Below, one piece after another: positions 27,503 through 37,758 of a stretch of 64,000 bases of DNA. Below the pieces are notes generated by a model, which had not been told where the DNA came from, did no database searches, and saw nothing but the letters and a program-made list of their open reading frames with translations. Where the stretch lies: the NCBI GenBank assembly GCA_963708895.1, contig CAVPUE010000002.1:124001-188000 (forward strand), in the 5' to 3' direction. The position numbers and the translations under genes are program-made. Position 1 is the stretch's first letter. Each line of letters begins with the position of its first letter. This stretch comes from Bacillus_BD sp963708895. Lineage in GTDB: Bacteria; Bacillota; Bacilli; Bacillales; Cytobacillaceae.

Positions 27503-27694
27503 AGTCGAAGCTTTCTATCGTAAAGATTGTTGTTAAAATCCAAAGGCCGATTTTAACGTAGAAAAAGTTATTTTGTGCCCTAATATAAAGTTTGCAAGCT
27601 CTTTTCTCATAAATTAAAGCTAATTTCTTAATGAAAACAAGGTCAATCAATCTTTTCTTCTCTCAGTAGTAAAAAATTCAGAAAAGAGCTTTAG
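27503..27694 (-). repeat. Dispersed structured intergenic element, copy C
   Basis: Full-length copy in the opposite orientation to copies A and B. Read on the minus strand it begins GCTCTTTTCTGAATT, has the inner right arm ATGAGAAAAGAGC, then GCAAACTTTATA, the 3' hairpin GTTAAAATC/GATTTTAAC with the same GGCCTTTG loop as copy A, and ends AACAATCTTTACGATAGAAA. It abuts the T tract of the hem terminator. Confidence 0.85.
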
Positions 27695-27701
27695 TAAAAA
27701 A

Positions 27702-27730
27702 TCATAAATCACCCTCCCTTTTCATAAATT
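27702..27730 (+). promoter_or_regulatory. Candidate sigma-E promoter of spoVID
   Basis: TCATAAA (27702-27708), a 14-bp spacer, and CATAAATT (27723-27730), 7 of 8 matches to the sigma-E -10 CATACAHT. SpoVID is a mother-cell coat protein under sigma-E in B. subtilis. The same -35 word and spacer precede spoIVFA in this window. Confidence 0.55.
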
Positions 27731-27779
27731 GTTTAATGACATAGTGATGTACATGATGGAACAGAAGGGAGGAGTCGCT

Positions 27780-29139
27780 TTGTCACATGGTAATCAATCC
27801 TATTTGCGATTTTCATTAGAAGAATCAGTTTGGTTTCAAAAAGGACAGGAAGTAGATGAATTAATATCCATCTCTCTTGCTCCTAATATTACCATTCAAG
27901 AAAGCGATCAATATATAACCATAAAAGGGTCGTTAGAATTAACAGGGGAATATAATCGTGAGGATAGCTTTGAAGATGAAGAAGAGATTGATGACTATTT
28001 TAGTCATAATCCAAAAACAGTACACATGGTCGAACTGAGGGAAGAAGAGGATGTTTTTGCCTTTACCCATCAGTTTCCAGTTGAAGTAACCATCCCGAAA
28101 AACCGCATTCAAAACTTAGATGACATTGATGTCACAGTTGAAACATTTGATTATGCCTTTCCGGAAAAAAGTTGTTTACGATTATCTGCGGATTTAATAA
28201 TCTTGGGCTTGTATGGAGAGCAACAGCATCAACTTTATGAGGAAGAAATTCCTGATCTTGATGTAGAAAGAGATGAATTTGAAGAAGATAAGATCAAGAT
28301 GACCATAGCAACCACGAAGATCGTGACTACCCTTATTCAAAACCTGATTTTCCTGAAATTGACGTAAATGAAGAAGTGCTTCAGTCTTTTGAAGAAGCAA
28401 GACACGAAGAAATTAGTGATGAATTATCGCCATTTTCAAAACCGGAAGTTCATGATGAGGACAATGAGATCTTTGCGCCATTTGAAGTCGAAGCCAGAAA
28501 AACACCGAAAGACGAACAAAAAGAGGATAACCTTGTTGCATTCCAATCCTTTGAGGAAAAATATCCTGATATTTCTTTGCTAAAGGATGAGGAGCCAATT
28601 CGTAAGGAAAAGCCAAAGGTGGAAGAACCGGTCTTACAGGAACCGATACCGGAAGTGCCTGAAATGGAAGAACCGATAGAAGAACCAGTACAAGAACCAA
28701 TACTAGAGCCAGTGCAGGAGGAACCGATCCTTCAAGAAGAAGTGGAAGAGGTTCCGCCCGTTGAAGTTGTACCAGAAATCAAGATTACCTCTCAGCAAAA
28801 GAAAGAAACTACTTTAGAAGCGGAAGAAGAAAATCGAAGAAGAGGTCCTTGATCAAGAAAATGAGGCAAAACAATCTCACGGTTCGAAAAAGAAGAGCAG
28901 GAAAAAAGTTAAAAAATAAGCAATCGATTACGCTTTCAGAATTCTTTGCTCGTAAGGAAGATGAAGAGCATACGAAATTGAAAATGTGCATTATTCAAAA
29001 TGGAGATACACTAGATATCCTTTCTGAACGGTATGAAGTGTCAGTATCGCAAATTCAAAGAGTCAATGGAATCGAACTCAATCAAGATGTTTACGAAGGG
29101 CAAGTATTGTATATACCACAGGCACAAACGCAAAGGTAA
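27780..29139 (+). CDS. spoVID: Spore coat assembly protein SpoVID (three frame breaks)
   Basis: Mother-cell morphogenetic protein that drives encasement of the spore by the coat. The N-terminal domain (LRFSLEESVWFQKGQEV, GSLELTGEY) matches SpoVID. A long acidic, Glu/Pro-rich repeat region follows (EEPVLQEPIPEVPEMEEPI-like), and a C-terminal LysM domain (MCIIQNGDTLDILSERY) ends at 29139. Frame changes near 28290, 28830 and 28914, all in A-rich runs, connect the parts. TTG 27780 is chosen because of AAGGGAGGAG just upstream. Neighbour ysxE follows 28 bases later, as in B. subtilis. Confidence 0.88.
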
Positions 29140-29166
29140 AATCCCAAATCGGGATAGAGGGATTAT

Positions 29167-30198
29167 ATGAGAGACGCAAATACATTAAAAACAGTGGCTA
29201 CTATATTAAAAAGTTATGGGCTAAAGCCAACCTTTATTGAATCATTTGGCAAAATTGAAAAGGTTTATACGAATCAAGGGGTCTATGCGTTAAAAAAAAT
29301 AAATCCTCATCAAGGAATCGATTTTATACGTTATGTTCAAAATCTCTATCAATATGGATACAATCGAATTGTCCCAATTTATCCTACGATTGATGGCCGG
29401 TATGGGGTCCTTTATGAAGATGAATTGTACTACTTAATGCCATGGCTCGCAAATGAGGAAAAAGGGGACTATGCCAAGTTATTTCGCGAATTGGCACGTC
29501 TTCATACAATTTCTGCTCGTGAAATTAAGGTCAATACAGAAGAACGAAAATCACATTATGAGAAATCGATTGAAGAGTTGGAACGAGAAGAGGAATTTTT
29601 AGAGGGGTTCATTAAGGAATGCGAAAAAAAGATTTACATGTCCCCATTTGAATTACAATTTTGTATGCATTATCATACGATTAGCCATGCTTTGTCCTTT
29701 TCAAAAAGAAAATTAAAAGAGTGGTATGAAGAAACGAAAGAGAAAGAAAAGGCACGAATTGTTATCGTACACGGAAACGTTACAGATGATCATTTTCTCT
29801 ATGATCAAAAAGGATACGGTTATTTTATTAATTTTGAAAAGTCAACAATTGGTTCTCCCATCCATGACCTTTTACCATTTATGGTTCGATCATTAAGAGG
29901 GTATCCAAAGCAAGCTGAAGATTTAATCGAATGGCTCTATACGTATTTTAAGTTTTTTCCTCTTAAAGAAGAGGAAATGTTGCTGTTTCAGAGTTATCTT
30001 TCACAGCCATCGTTTATGATTAAAAAGTCGGAAGGGCTCTTTCGAGAAGGTAAGAATCGAAATGAACGGAAGGCCGTAAAAAAACTGCAAAGAGAATATT
30101 GGCTATTAAAAAATATCGAATATGTTGTTTCCCGAATTGATGAAATTGAAAGACAGAAGAAGCTACAACAACAGCAACAAGAAGAAGCCCAGAGTTAA
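29167..30198 (+). CDS. ysxE: Spore coat protein YsxE (CotS/YutH phosphotransferase-fold family)
   Basis: A 343-residue protein of the CotS-like group, which has an aminoglycoside-phosphotransferase/choline-kinase fold. The HGNVTDDHFLYD segment occupies the catalytic-loop position (HGDxxxxN in active kinases) but departs from it, so activity is doubtful. It is downstream of spoVID as in B. subtilis, where YsxE is a coat protein needing SpoVID. The C-terminus is Gln-rich. RBS AGAGGGATT. Confidence 0.85.
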   Translation: MRDANTLKTVATILKSYGLKPTFIESFGKIEKVYTNQGVYALKKINPHQGIDFIRYVQNLYQYGYNRIVPIYPTIDGRYGVLYEDELYYLMPWLANEEKGDYAKLFRELARLHTISAREIKVNTEERKSHYEKSIEELEREEEFLEGFIKECEKKIYMSPFELQFCMHYHTISHALSFSKRKLKEWYEETKEKEKARIVIVHGNVTDDHFLYDQKGYGYFINFEKSTIGSPIHDLLPFMVRSLRGYPKQAEDLIEWLYTYFKFFPLKEEEMLLFQSYLSQPSFMIKKSEGLFREGKNRNERKAVKKLQREYWLLKNIEYVVSRIDEIERQKKLQQQQQEEAQS

Positions 30199-30228
30199 GT
30201 TCCGGGCTTCTTCTTGTTGCGATTTTGC

Positions 30229-31571
30229 TTATAAGCTTAGCGAATGATTTTCGTGTTCTGTCCAATTCTTGCCTTCTACTCGTTTAGCGACAAGCATGGA
30301 TGCGACATTATCTCCTGTAGCGTTTAACATCGTAGCTGGTGCATCAATGATTGTAGCAATCGCTGCAATGACTGGTAGTGCCTCCATCGGAAATCCATAT
30401 AGACTAATAATCAGCATTTCGGCAATCATGCCCCCATTAGGGATGGCACCCATAACCGTACCTCCAAGAACGGCAATTAGCATCGCAAGTGCAATCGTTG
30501 AAAATCCTGAAAAGTCCATCTCGAATACACTGAATAAAACGGTGATTTTCAAAATAACCCCCATCACAGAACCATCCTTATGCATCGATGCTCCTAAAGG
30601 TACGACAGTTTCACGAATATCCTTTGGAATGCCCATTTTTTTAGTCGCCTCAAGGTTGACAGGAATCGCTGCCATCGAGCTACATGTGGCCAGTGCGGTT
30701 ACTGCAGGGGAGAGCATGTTTTTCCAAAGAAGCGTAACTCCTCTTTTTCCTCCAGCTACAAAGGCATATGAAGTATACGCAACAAAGAAGAAAAGAATCG
30801 CGACTGAAAAATAAAGGATGGTTATATTGATATATGTTTGTAATAAACTGGCACCGAAGGAACCTACTAAATAAGCAAAGTACGCTCCTAATCCAATCGG
30901 AGCATAATACATAATCAACCCGACCATTTTATTGAAGACCAATGATCCCGCATCCATCAGTCGTGCTAGTGGCTTCGCTTTTTCACCGACTAAGGTAATC
31001 GCTAACCCAAGTAATAAAGAAAAGAAAATTAAGGCCATCATATGTTCACGGGTAAAAAGATTAATAAAGTTATCTGTTGTAAAAATACCAACGAGTTGAT
31101 GTGCAGCCGATAAATTTTCAACTGCTTCAGGTTTTATCAGCTCTATATTCATTTGAGTGGCCCCGGGGAATAACTTAACCACTCCGACCATCACCAAAGC
31201 AGCTATTAAGCCGGTTCCCAAAAATACAAAAAATGTAGAACTCATTACTTTTTTAAACCGTCCGGCACTGTCCATATTGGGAAATCGCTGATGTAACATA
31301 TAATAATTTAATGAAAGATTAAACAATAAGAATTAAATTATGATCGTGTATTAGATTTGCATTTTTCTCAAGGAAAAGAAGACTAAAGGGATCCTAATTG
31401 GTACACCAACGTAAAACATCAAATTCAAGAAAATATCTCCAAATGGTTTTAAGACTTCGGCTTTCAAACTTTCGTGTTTCTCGATCTCATAAAGATTCCA
31501 ATTAAACTACCTATGATAACTGAAGAAAGTAAGATGATTGGGAATCGATAACTTTTCCAGGCTTTGTTCAA
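30229..31571 (-). pseudogene. Decayed dicarboxylate/amino acid:cation symporter (DAACS family)
   Basis: The C-terminal two-thirds (31257 to 30229) is a well conserved sodium/proton-coupled glutamate or dicarboxylate symporter: GVVKLFP, the ATCSSMAAIPVN serine-rich loop, and GASMHKDGSVMG. On the minus strand upstream, a TTG at 31571 behind GGGGGG begins a matching N-terminus, but the reading frame changes near 31470 (into KAEVLKPFGDIFLNLM). About 75 AT-rich bases with stops interrupt the gene after VPLVFFS near 31365, and another shift lies near 31275. The combination suggests a real pseudogene rather than base-call error alone. Confidence 0.7.
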
Positions 31572-31784
31572 GACAAAAACCCCCCAATAGTTAATTTAAC
31601 TCTTAATCTAAGTATATAGAATAATTGGAAAAAGAAATATGATATTCTGAATCTTTCACTGATTATTCATTAAATTCGTTAATAAAAAGTAGTCACGAAT
31701 AATAAAGTGATGCCCATTTTCGAGAAGGGAAGGTAAAAAGGTAATCAGATAATAAATAAAGGTCATTATCCATTATATAAACAA

Positions 31785-31811
31785 AAGCTGCCTTATAAAG
31801 GGCAGCCAGGA
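31785..31811 (-). terminator. Terminator of the small membrane protein gene
   Basis: On the minus strand GGCTGCC and GGCAGC enclose CTTTATAA and are followed by TTTTGTTT. Confidence 0.7.
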
Positions 31812-31820
31812 ATAAAAAAA

Positions 31821-32018
31821 TTAAATCATCTCCAAATGCAAGGCAATGGCAATTAATACAAAAATAGCTAATAATAAAACATCAAAGGTGGTTGGTAATA
31901 AAAAGGTACGGATTCCTTGAAAGACGCTGAAAGGAATGATAAATTGCTGACAAACACTCCTTGTCTTTCTTACCCATGACGGTTGTGTATAAGGATTATA
32001 ACGTTTATATCGTTTCAT
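31821..32018 (-). CDS. Small membrane protein of unknown function
   Basis: A 65-residue protein. The basic, aromatic N-terminus (MKRYKRYNPYTQPSWVRK) is probably cytoplasmic; a hydrophobic segment at the C-terminus (DVLLLAIFVLIAIALHLEMI) is one transmembrane helix. ATG 32018 has AAGGGG 9 bases upstream on the minus strand; a GTG at 32036 would overlap that RBS. I do not recognise the family. Its own terminator and a clear RBS make it a likely real gene. Confidence 0.65.
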   Translation of the reverse strand: MKRYKRYNPYTQPSWVRKTRSVCQQFIIPFSVFQGIRTFLLPTTFDVLLLAIFVLIAIALHLEMI

Positions 32019-32179
32019 CGTCCACATCCCCTTCACATAAGCGTATAGGCTATTTTATGTCTAAAAGAGATAATAAGTGTCAAAGCTAATCAATAACTGT
32101 TCAATTAGTGAGATAATAATCCTCAGCTAGAGTAAAAAACAAATTATGCGTATTATCGACAAAAATTAAGGATACCTTA

Positions 32180-32209
32180 TTGACGACCAATCTGTTTTTT
32201 AGGTAGTAT
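32180..32209 (+). promoter_or_regulatory. Sigma-A promoter of valS
   Basis: TTGACG (32180-32185), 18 bp, TAGTAT (32204-32209); the expected start near 32216 would transcribe the whole T-box leader. Confidence 0.55.
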
Positions 32210-32215
32210 AAGGAA

Positions 32216-32505
32216 TAGGTTCAATTACATAATAAAATATAAGCACTGACAGGGAAGAGTACAATGAATTTTGCTTCATAGAGAGGAGACCATTTGCTGA
32301 AAAGTCTCTAAGTAAAACCATTGGAAGTCCCCCTTGAGCTTCTTCTGCGAATAAATGTAAAATCGTTACATTTTAGTAGTAGAAGACGGAAAAACCGTTA
32401 CCTTCATGAAGTGCCAGCAAACAGGCTTATTTTTGCTGGAAAAAAGGTGGTACCGCGAACGCTAACTCCATTCGTCCTTTTATGAGACGAGTGGAGTTTT
32501 TTGAT
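32216..32505 (+). ncRNA. T-box leader of valS
   Basis: The T-box core AGGTGGTACCGCG begins at 32445 and is followed by a terminator stem (AACTCCATTCGTC with GACGAGTGGAGTT, 32466-32498) and a T tract. Stem I starts around AGAGAGGAGACC. The gene downstream predicts a valine specifier, but I could not fix the specifier codon by eye. Confidence 0.88.
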
Positions 32506-32559
32506 TTTTAAAAACAGGGATTGACTGCCTGTAGTAAAGAGTAGGAGGAAAATTGAACA

Positions 32560-35205
32560 ATGGAACAAAATGAATTAACAATGCCAACCAAATATGATCC
32601 ACAATCAATTGAAGAAGGACGATATAAATGGTGGTTAGATGGTAAGTATTTCGAAGCACAGGATGATGACAGTAAACAGCCATACACCATCGTGATTCCA
32701 CCACCAAACGTAACAGGAAGACTTCACTTAGGACATGCTTGGGATACGACGCTTCAAGATATTTTAACAAGAATGAAGCGGATGCAAGGATATGATGTTC
32801 TTTGGTTACCTGGGATGGACCATGCCGGAATTGCAACACAAGCGAAAGTAGAAGCCAAGCTACGCGAAGAAGGTAAAAGCCGTTACGATCTTGGCCGTGA
32901 AAAATTCCTTGAACAAACATGGGCATGGAAGGAAGAATACGCGAGTGTGATCCGTCAACAATGGTCAAAACTAGGTCTTGGACTTGATTACACAAGGGAA
33001 CGTTTTACGATGGATGAAGGCCTTTCAAAAGCGGTAAACGAAGTATTTGTGAAGCTATATGAAAAAGGCTTAATTTATCGCGGAGAATACATTATTAACT
33101 GGGATCCAGCAACGAAAACAGCGATTTCAGATATCGAAGTGATTTACAAAGACGTTCAAGGAGCGTTCTATCATATGAACTATCCTTTAGCAGATGGTTC
33201 CGGTTCAATTGAAATTGCGACAACACGTCCAGAAACGATGTTAGGGGATACAGCCGTTGCCGTGCACCCTGATGATGATCGCTACAAGCATTTAATTGGA
33301 AAAAACGTTATTTTACCAATCGTTAACCGGGAAATTCCAATTGTTGCAGATACTTATGTAGATATGGAATTCGGATCAGGTGCTGTGAAAATTACACCTG
33401 CCCATGACCCTAATGACTTTGAAGTAGGGAATCGTCATAACTTAGAGCGTGTTCTTGTCATGAACGAAGACGGAACGATGAATGCAAAAGCCGGTAAATA
33501 CAATGGGATGGACCGTTTCGAATGCCGTAAGCAAATTGTCAAAGATCTTCAAGAGCAAGGCGTTCTGTTTAAAATAGAAGACCACCTTCACTCTGTTGGA
33601 CACTCTGAAAGAAGCGGTGCAGTGGTAGAACCTTATCTTTCTACACAATGGTTTGTCAAAATGCAGCCTCTTGCAGATGCAGCGATTGAGCTACAACAAC
33701 AAGAAGGAAAAGTAAACTTTGTTCCAGATCGTTTTGAAAAAACGTACTTACACTGGATGGAAAACATTCGTGATTGGTGTATTTCACGTCAGCTTTGGTG
33801 GGGACACCGTATTCCAGCTTGGTATCATAAAGAAACAGGCGAAGTATATGTGGGTAGTGAAGCTCCAGCGGATATTGAAAACTGGGAGCAAGATAATGAT
33901 GTATTGGATACTTGGTTCAGTTCTGCGCTTTGGCCATTCTCAACACTTGGCTGGCCTGAAAAAGACGCAGCAGATTTCAATCGTTATTATCCAACAGATG
34001 CACTTGTAACGGGCTATGACATCATTTTCTTCTGGGTATCACGGATGATTTTCCAAGGAATTGAATTTACAGGTAAACGTCCATTTAAGGATGTTCTGAT
34101 CCATGGGTTAATTCGTGATGCAGATGGTCGTAAAATGAGTAAGTCACTCGGAAACGGAATCGACCCAATGGATGTAATTGATAAGTACGGTGCCGATTCA
34201 CTTCGTTACTTCCTGTCAACGGGTTCTTCACCTGGTCAAGACTTACGTTTTAGCATGGAAAAAATCGAATCGACTTGGAACTTTGCGAATAAAATCTGGA
34301 ACGCATCCCGTTTTGCGTTAATGAATATGAATGGCTTGAAACATGAGGAAATTGATCTTTCTGGTGAAAAATCCGTAGCAGACAAATGGATTTTAACTCG
34401 TTTAAATGAAACGATTGAACATGTAACAAGACTTTCGGATCGTTATGAGTTTGGTGAAGTCGGTCGTGTTCTTTATAACTTTATTTGGGATGATTTCTGT
34501 GACTGGTATATTGAAATGGCGAAACTTCCACTTTACGGTGAAGATGAAGGAGCAAAGAAAACAACTCGTTCGATTCTTGCTCATGTTCTAGATAGCATCA
34601 TGCGTTTAATGCATCCATTCATGCCATTTATTACGGAAGAAATTTGGCAAAACCTACCACATCAAGGGGAATCGATTACGGTTGCCAAATGGCCTGTAAA
34701 AGATGAGTCATTAACAGATATTAAAGCAGCAGAAGAAATGAAGCTATTAGTGGAAATCATTCGCTCGGTTCGTAATAGCCGTGCTGAAGTGAATACACCA
34801 TTAAGCAAGAAAATTAAAATGATTGTAAAAGCAAAAGATGGTCATGTTCTAGCTACTTTGGAGAAAAATAAAGCGTATCTTGAGCGTTTCTGTAATCCTG
34901 AAGAATTAGTGCTTGCAACAGAGGTGGCAATACCAGATAAAGCTATGACGTCAATCGTAACAGGGGCAGAAATTATTCTACCGCTTGAAGGTTTAATTAA
35001 TTTAGACGAAGAAATTGCTCGTCTTCAGAAAGAATTAGATAAACTTAATAAAGAAGTAGAACGTGTTCAAAAGAAATTAAGCAACGAAGGCTTTGTCAAA
35101 AAAGCTCCAGAAAAAGTCATTGAAGAGGAAAAAGCGAAAGAAAAAGATTACACTGAAAAACGCGCAGCCGTTGAAGAACGTTTAAAAGAATTAAAAGGTG
35201 AATAA
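32560..35205 (+). CDS. valS: Valyl-tRNA synthetase
   Basis: Class I synthetase, 881 residues. The HIGH-type motif (GRLHLGHAWD) is near residue 53, the CP1 editing domain in the middle, the KMSKS motif (GRKMSKSLGNGID) near residue 525, and a C-terminal coiled coil (EEIARLQKELDKLNKEVE). Strong RBS GTAGGAGG. T-box control links expression to uncharged tRNA-Val. Confidence 0.98.
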   Translation: MEQNELTMPTKYDPQSIEEGRYKWWLDGKYFEAQDDDSKQPYTIVIPPPNVTGRLHLGHAWDTTLQDILTRMKRMQGYDVLWLPGMDHAGIATQAKVEAKLREEGKSRYDLGREKFLEQTWAWKEEYASVIRQQWSKLGLGLDYTRERFTMDEGLSKAVNEVFVKLYEKGLIYRGEYIINWDPATKTAISDIEVIYKDVQGAFYHMNYPLADGSGSIEIATTRPETMLGDTAVAVHPDDDRYKHLIGKNVILPIVNREIPIVADTYVDMEFGSGAVKITPAHDPNDFEVGNRHNLERVLVMNEDGTMNAKAGKYNGMDRFECRKQIVKDLQEQGVLFKIEDHLHSVGHSERSGAVVEPYLSTQWFVKMQPLADAAIELQQQEGKVNFVPDRFEKTYLHWMENIRDWCISRQLWWGHRIPAWYHKETGEVYVGSEAPADIENWEQDNDVLDTWFSSALWPFSTLGWPEKDAADFNRYYPTDALVTGYDIIFFWVSRMIFQGIEFTGKRPFKDVLIHGLIRDADGRKMSKSLGNGIDPMDVIDKYGADSLRYFLSTGSSPGQDLRFSMEKIESTWNFANKIWNASRFALMNMNGLKHEEIDLSGEKSVADKWILTRLNETIEHVTRLSDRYEFGEVGRVLYNFIWDDFCDWYIEMAKLPLYGEDEGAKKTTRSILAHVLDSIMRLMHPFMPFITEEIWQNLPHQGESITVAKWPVKDESLTDIKAAEEMKLLVEIIRSVRNSRAEVNTPLSKKIKMIVKAKDGHVLATLEKNKAYLERFCNPEELVLATEVAIPDKAMTSIVTGAEIILPLEGLINLDEEIARLQKELDKLNKEVERVQKKLSNEGFVKKAPEKVIEEEKAKEKDYTEKRAAVEERLKELKGE

Positions 35206-35206
35206 T

Positions 35207-35270
35207 ATAGGGGGCAGTCCCCTATTGCGTTAATACTTTAACTAAGTGGGGGGCTGCCCCCCTGCTTTTT
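35207..35270 (+). terminator. Tandem G/C hairpins after valS
   Basis: A small hairpin ATAGGGG/CCCCTAT (35207-35225) lies just past the stop. A second, GGGGGG-CTG-CCCCCC followed by TGCTTTTT (35248-35270), is the likely terminator. It ends directly at the folC RBS. Confidence 0.7.
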
Positions 35271-35288
35271 ATGTTAGGAGTGACAGCT

Positions 35289-36602
35289 ATGTTTCAAACT
35301 TACGAGGAAGCTCTACATTGGATCCATTCTAGACTACGTGCGGGGATTAAACCTGGCTTAAAGAGAATGGAATGGATGATGGAAAAGTTAGATCATCCAG
35401 AAAACAAGATGAAGTCGGTACATATTGGTGGCACAAATGGCAAAGGCTCGACCGTTACTTTTTTAAGGTCGATCTTAGAGAGTGCCGGTTATAGAACGGG
35501 TACATTCACATCGCCCTATATTGAGCAATTTAATGAACGAATTAGTATAAATGGACAACCAATCCCTGATGAAGATATTGTGAAGCTGGCAAATGTTATC
35601 TATCCTCTTTCACTCCAGTTAGAAAAAACAGAGCTTGGTGGGCCTTCTGAATTTGAAATCATTACGGCAATGGCTATCTATTATTTTGGAGAAATGCATC
35701 CAGTTGATCTAGCTATTTTTGAAGTGGGCCTTGGAGGTCGCTTTGATTCTACCAATGTGATTACTCCATTACTAGAAGTCATTACGAATATTGGTTTGGA
35801 CCATGTTCAGTTTTTAGGGGATACCCATAGAGAAATTGCTTTTGAAAAAGCGGGGATTATTAAAGCGGGAACAAGCTTAATAACAGCAGTAAAGCAACCG
35901 GAAGCGCAAGAAGAGATTTTAGCAAAAGCAAATGAATTAAACGTACCGGCATTTTTATTAAATAGGGACTTGCATGTAGTGGAGCATGAATCAATTCCAA
36001 CCGGTGAATCTTTCACATGGAAGGATGATCAATCCACATTGTCACATGTAAACATATCCATGTTTGGGAAACATCAGACGGAAAATGCAGCACTAGCGAT
36101 TAAAGCAGCTCTTATATTAGGAAAAGAACATTCATTTAAGATTGATGAAAATCATATTCTCGAAGGCTTAAAGAACGCTTATTGGCCAGGAAGATTTGAA
36201 CTTTTATCAACCGACCCGCTTGTTGTGATTGATGGTGCGCATAATGAGGAAGGGGTAAACGCTTTAGCAGAAGAGTTAAATAAACGCTATTCTTCAAAGA
36301 AAAAGAAGTTGATCTTCTCGGCTCTTTCTGATAAAAAATTGGATAAAATGATTCAAAAACTGGATGGGGTTGCAGATGAAATTACATTTGTTACTTTTGA
36401 CTACCCTCGTGCCACGAAAGTTGAAGACTTATTTAATTTAAGTACAAACGAGAATAAACATTATAATGACAGTTGGCAAACTGCTATTGGAGAAGAGCTT
36501 CAATCCCTATCATCTGATGAAATACTAGTGGTAACAGGTTCACTTTATTTTATATCGATGGTAAAACCATTCTTAGTTGAGAGAATATCCAAGCGAAATT
36601 AA
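35289..36602 (+). CDS. folC: Folylpolyglutamate synthase / dihydrofolate synthase
   Basis: A 437-residue ATP-dependent ligase adding glutamate to folates. P-loop GGTNGKGST near residue 45; DFS/FPGS motifs (FEVGLGGRFDSTNVI, KAGIIKAGT) and the C-terminal ligase domain (VVIDGAHNEEG) are present. ATG 35289 sits 7 bases after AGGAGTG; an upstream ATG at 35271 overlaps that RBS. Confidence 0.95.
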   Translation: MFQTYEEALHWIHSRLRAGIKPGLKRMEWMMEKLDHPENKMKSVHIGGTNGKGSTVTFLRSILESAGYRTGTFTSPYIEQFNERISINGQPIPDEDIVKLANVIYPLSLQLEKTELGGPSEFEIITAMAIYYFGEMHPVDLAIFEVGLGGRFDSTNVITPLLEVITNIGLDHVQFLGDTHREIAFEKAGIIKAGTSLITAVKQPEAQEEILAKANELNVPAFLLNRDLHVVEHESIPTGESFTWKDDQSTLSHVNISMFGKHQTENAALAIKAALILGKEHSFKIDENHILEGLKNAYWPGRFELLSTDPLVVIDGAHNEEGVNALAEELNKRYSSKKKKLIFSALSDKKLDKMIQKLDGVADEITFVTFDYPRATKVEDLFNLSTNENKHYNDSWQTAIGEELQSLSSDEILVVTGSLYFISMVKPFLVERISKRN

Positions 36603-36658
36603 TACGGATAAAAAAAGATAAAAGCGCTATGGATAGTACACGGAAGGAATGACAACCT

Positions 36659-37351
36659 ATGAAACGTGTAATGATATTGGTATTTGCAATACTTCTTTTC
36701 CTTGTGGCAGGCTGCCAGCAAAATGACTCCACAAAAGAAGAGTCTGCACAAAGTAACGATGATACAAAGTATGAAGATTATGTTTATCAAAAGTATGATC
36801 TTGATGTAAACGAAAAGGTAAAGGTCGGGGATGCTACTGCAGAAAATTCATTTGTATTAGCCTTTGACTATTCATGCCCATGGTGTCATAAATGGATGGA
36901 AGAAGTATTACCGATATTGCAGGAAAAGTATCTTGATAGTGGAAAAGCTTATTATGTTGGGCAACCACTGGTGCTTTTAAATCAATCATCGCTTCTATTA
37001 TCCCATGTGGATTATTATATCGAAAAAAATCAACCCCATCAGTTATATGATGTCCAACTTCGGATGGCAAAAGAGGCACAAAACGAAAATTGGGGAACAG
37101 AAGAATATGCCGAGTCAATTCTGAAAGATTATGGAGTAGATATCAGTATCGAAGAATTGGAAAAGAATAACCCCGACCCCATTTCTCTAACACGTCACTA
37201 TTCGAAAAATCTAGGAGTAGAATTTGTCCCTACTTTATATATTAATGGCATTAAAGTGTACGATGCTTTTAATTTGGAGGAAATTGAGAAAATCCTCAAT
37301 GGGGAAATTAAAGAAAATGATGTAATAAAGGTTCCTGTTGTTGAAGAATAG
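36659..37351 (+). CDS. DsbA-type thiol-disulfide oxidoreductase lipoprotein
   Basis: A 230-residue extracytoplasmic protein. A signal peptide with lipobox LVAGC (Cys19 would be lipidated) is followed by a charged linker and a DsbA/BdbD-like thioredoxin domain. The active site CPWC lies near residues 77-80 in FDYSCPWCHKW; the cis-Pro loop is EFVPTLYING near the C-terminus. Probably anchored on the outer face of the membrane and active in disulfide formation or isomerisation. It sits between folC and the pilus genes and may fold secreted or pilus proteins; that link is inference. Confidence 0.85.
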   Translation: MKRVMILVFAILLFLVAGCQQNDSTKEESAQSNDDTKYEDYVYQKYDLDVNEKVKVGDATAENSFVLAFDYSCPWCHKWMEEVLPILQEKYLDSGKAYYVGQPLVLLNQSSLLLSHVDYYIEKNQPHQLYDVQLRMAKEAQNENWGTEEYAESILKDYGVDISIEELEKNNPDPISLTRHYSKNLGVEFVPTLYINGIKVYDAFNLEEIEKILNGEIKENDVIKVPVVEE

Positions 37352-37390
37352 GATATAGATATAATAATTAGTAAAATATAATCATATGAG

Positions 37391-37432
37391 CAGCTTATTT
37401 CATATCGAATTAGTATGAGGTAAGCTGTTTTT
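37391..37432 (+). terminator. Terminator of the DsbA-like gene
   Basis: A 14-bp stem, CAGCTTATTTCATA/TATGAGGTAAGCTG (two G-U pairs), with five T residues after it. Confidence 0.8.
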
Positions 37433-37758
37433 GAGTTGATTATCGATATATTAAGAATTAGTAAAAAAGTCATTATTTATTTAACTCTATCAAAAATGAG
37501 AGATAATAATTATATAGTAAATAATTAACTTTCATATTAGAGGTTGCGCTTAAGGAACAGCCATAAATTAGTAATAAGTTAGAGTTTAATTCTATTTTAT
37601 TCATAGAGAATACCATGAAAAAATAATACTGAGATAGGGTATTGAGACAATTATATTCTTGTAAAGAATAGTTAAAAGGTTGTGTATATAACTTGCGTAT
37701 TTGGTCGTATTCATTTTATTATAATTCTATCATAATAAAAAATATGGAGTACTATGAA

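Noticed and set aside
16928..27694. Insertion sequence or prophage as the source of the repeats
   Set aside because: No transposase, integrase or phage gene occurs in the window, and the copies are too short to encode one.
28376..29139. Separate acidic protein and separate LysM protein genes after spoVID
   Set aside because: Both are continuations of SpoVID in shifted frames: they lack RBSs and together rebuild the known domain order.
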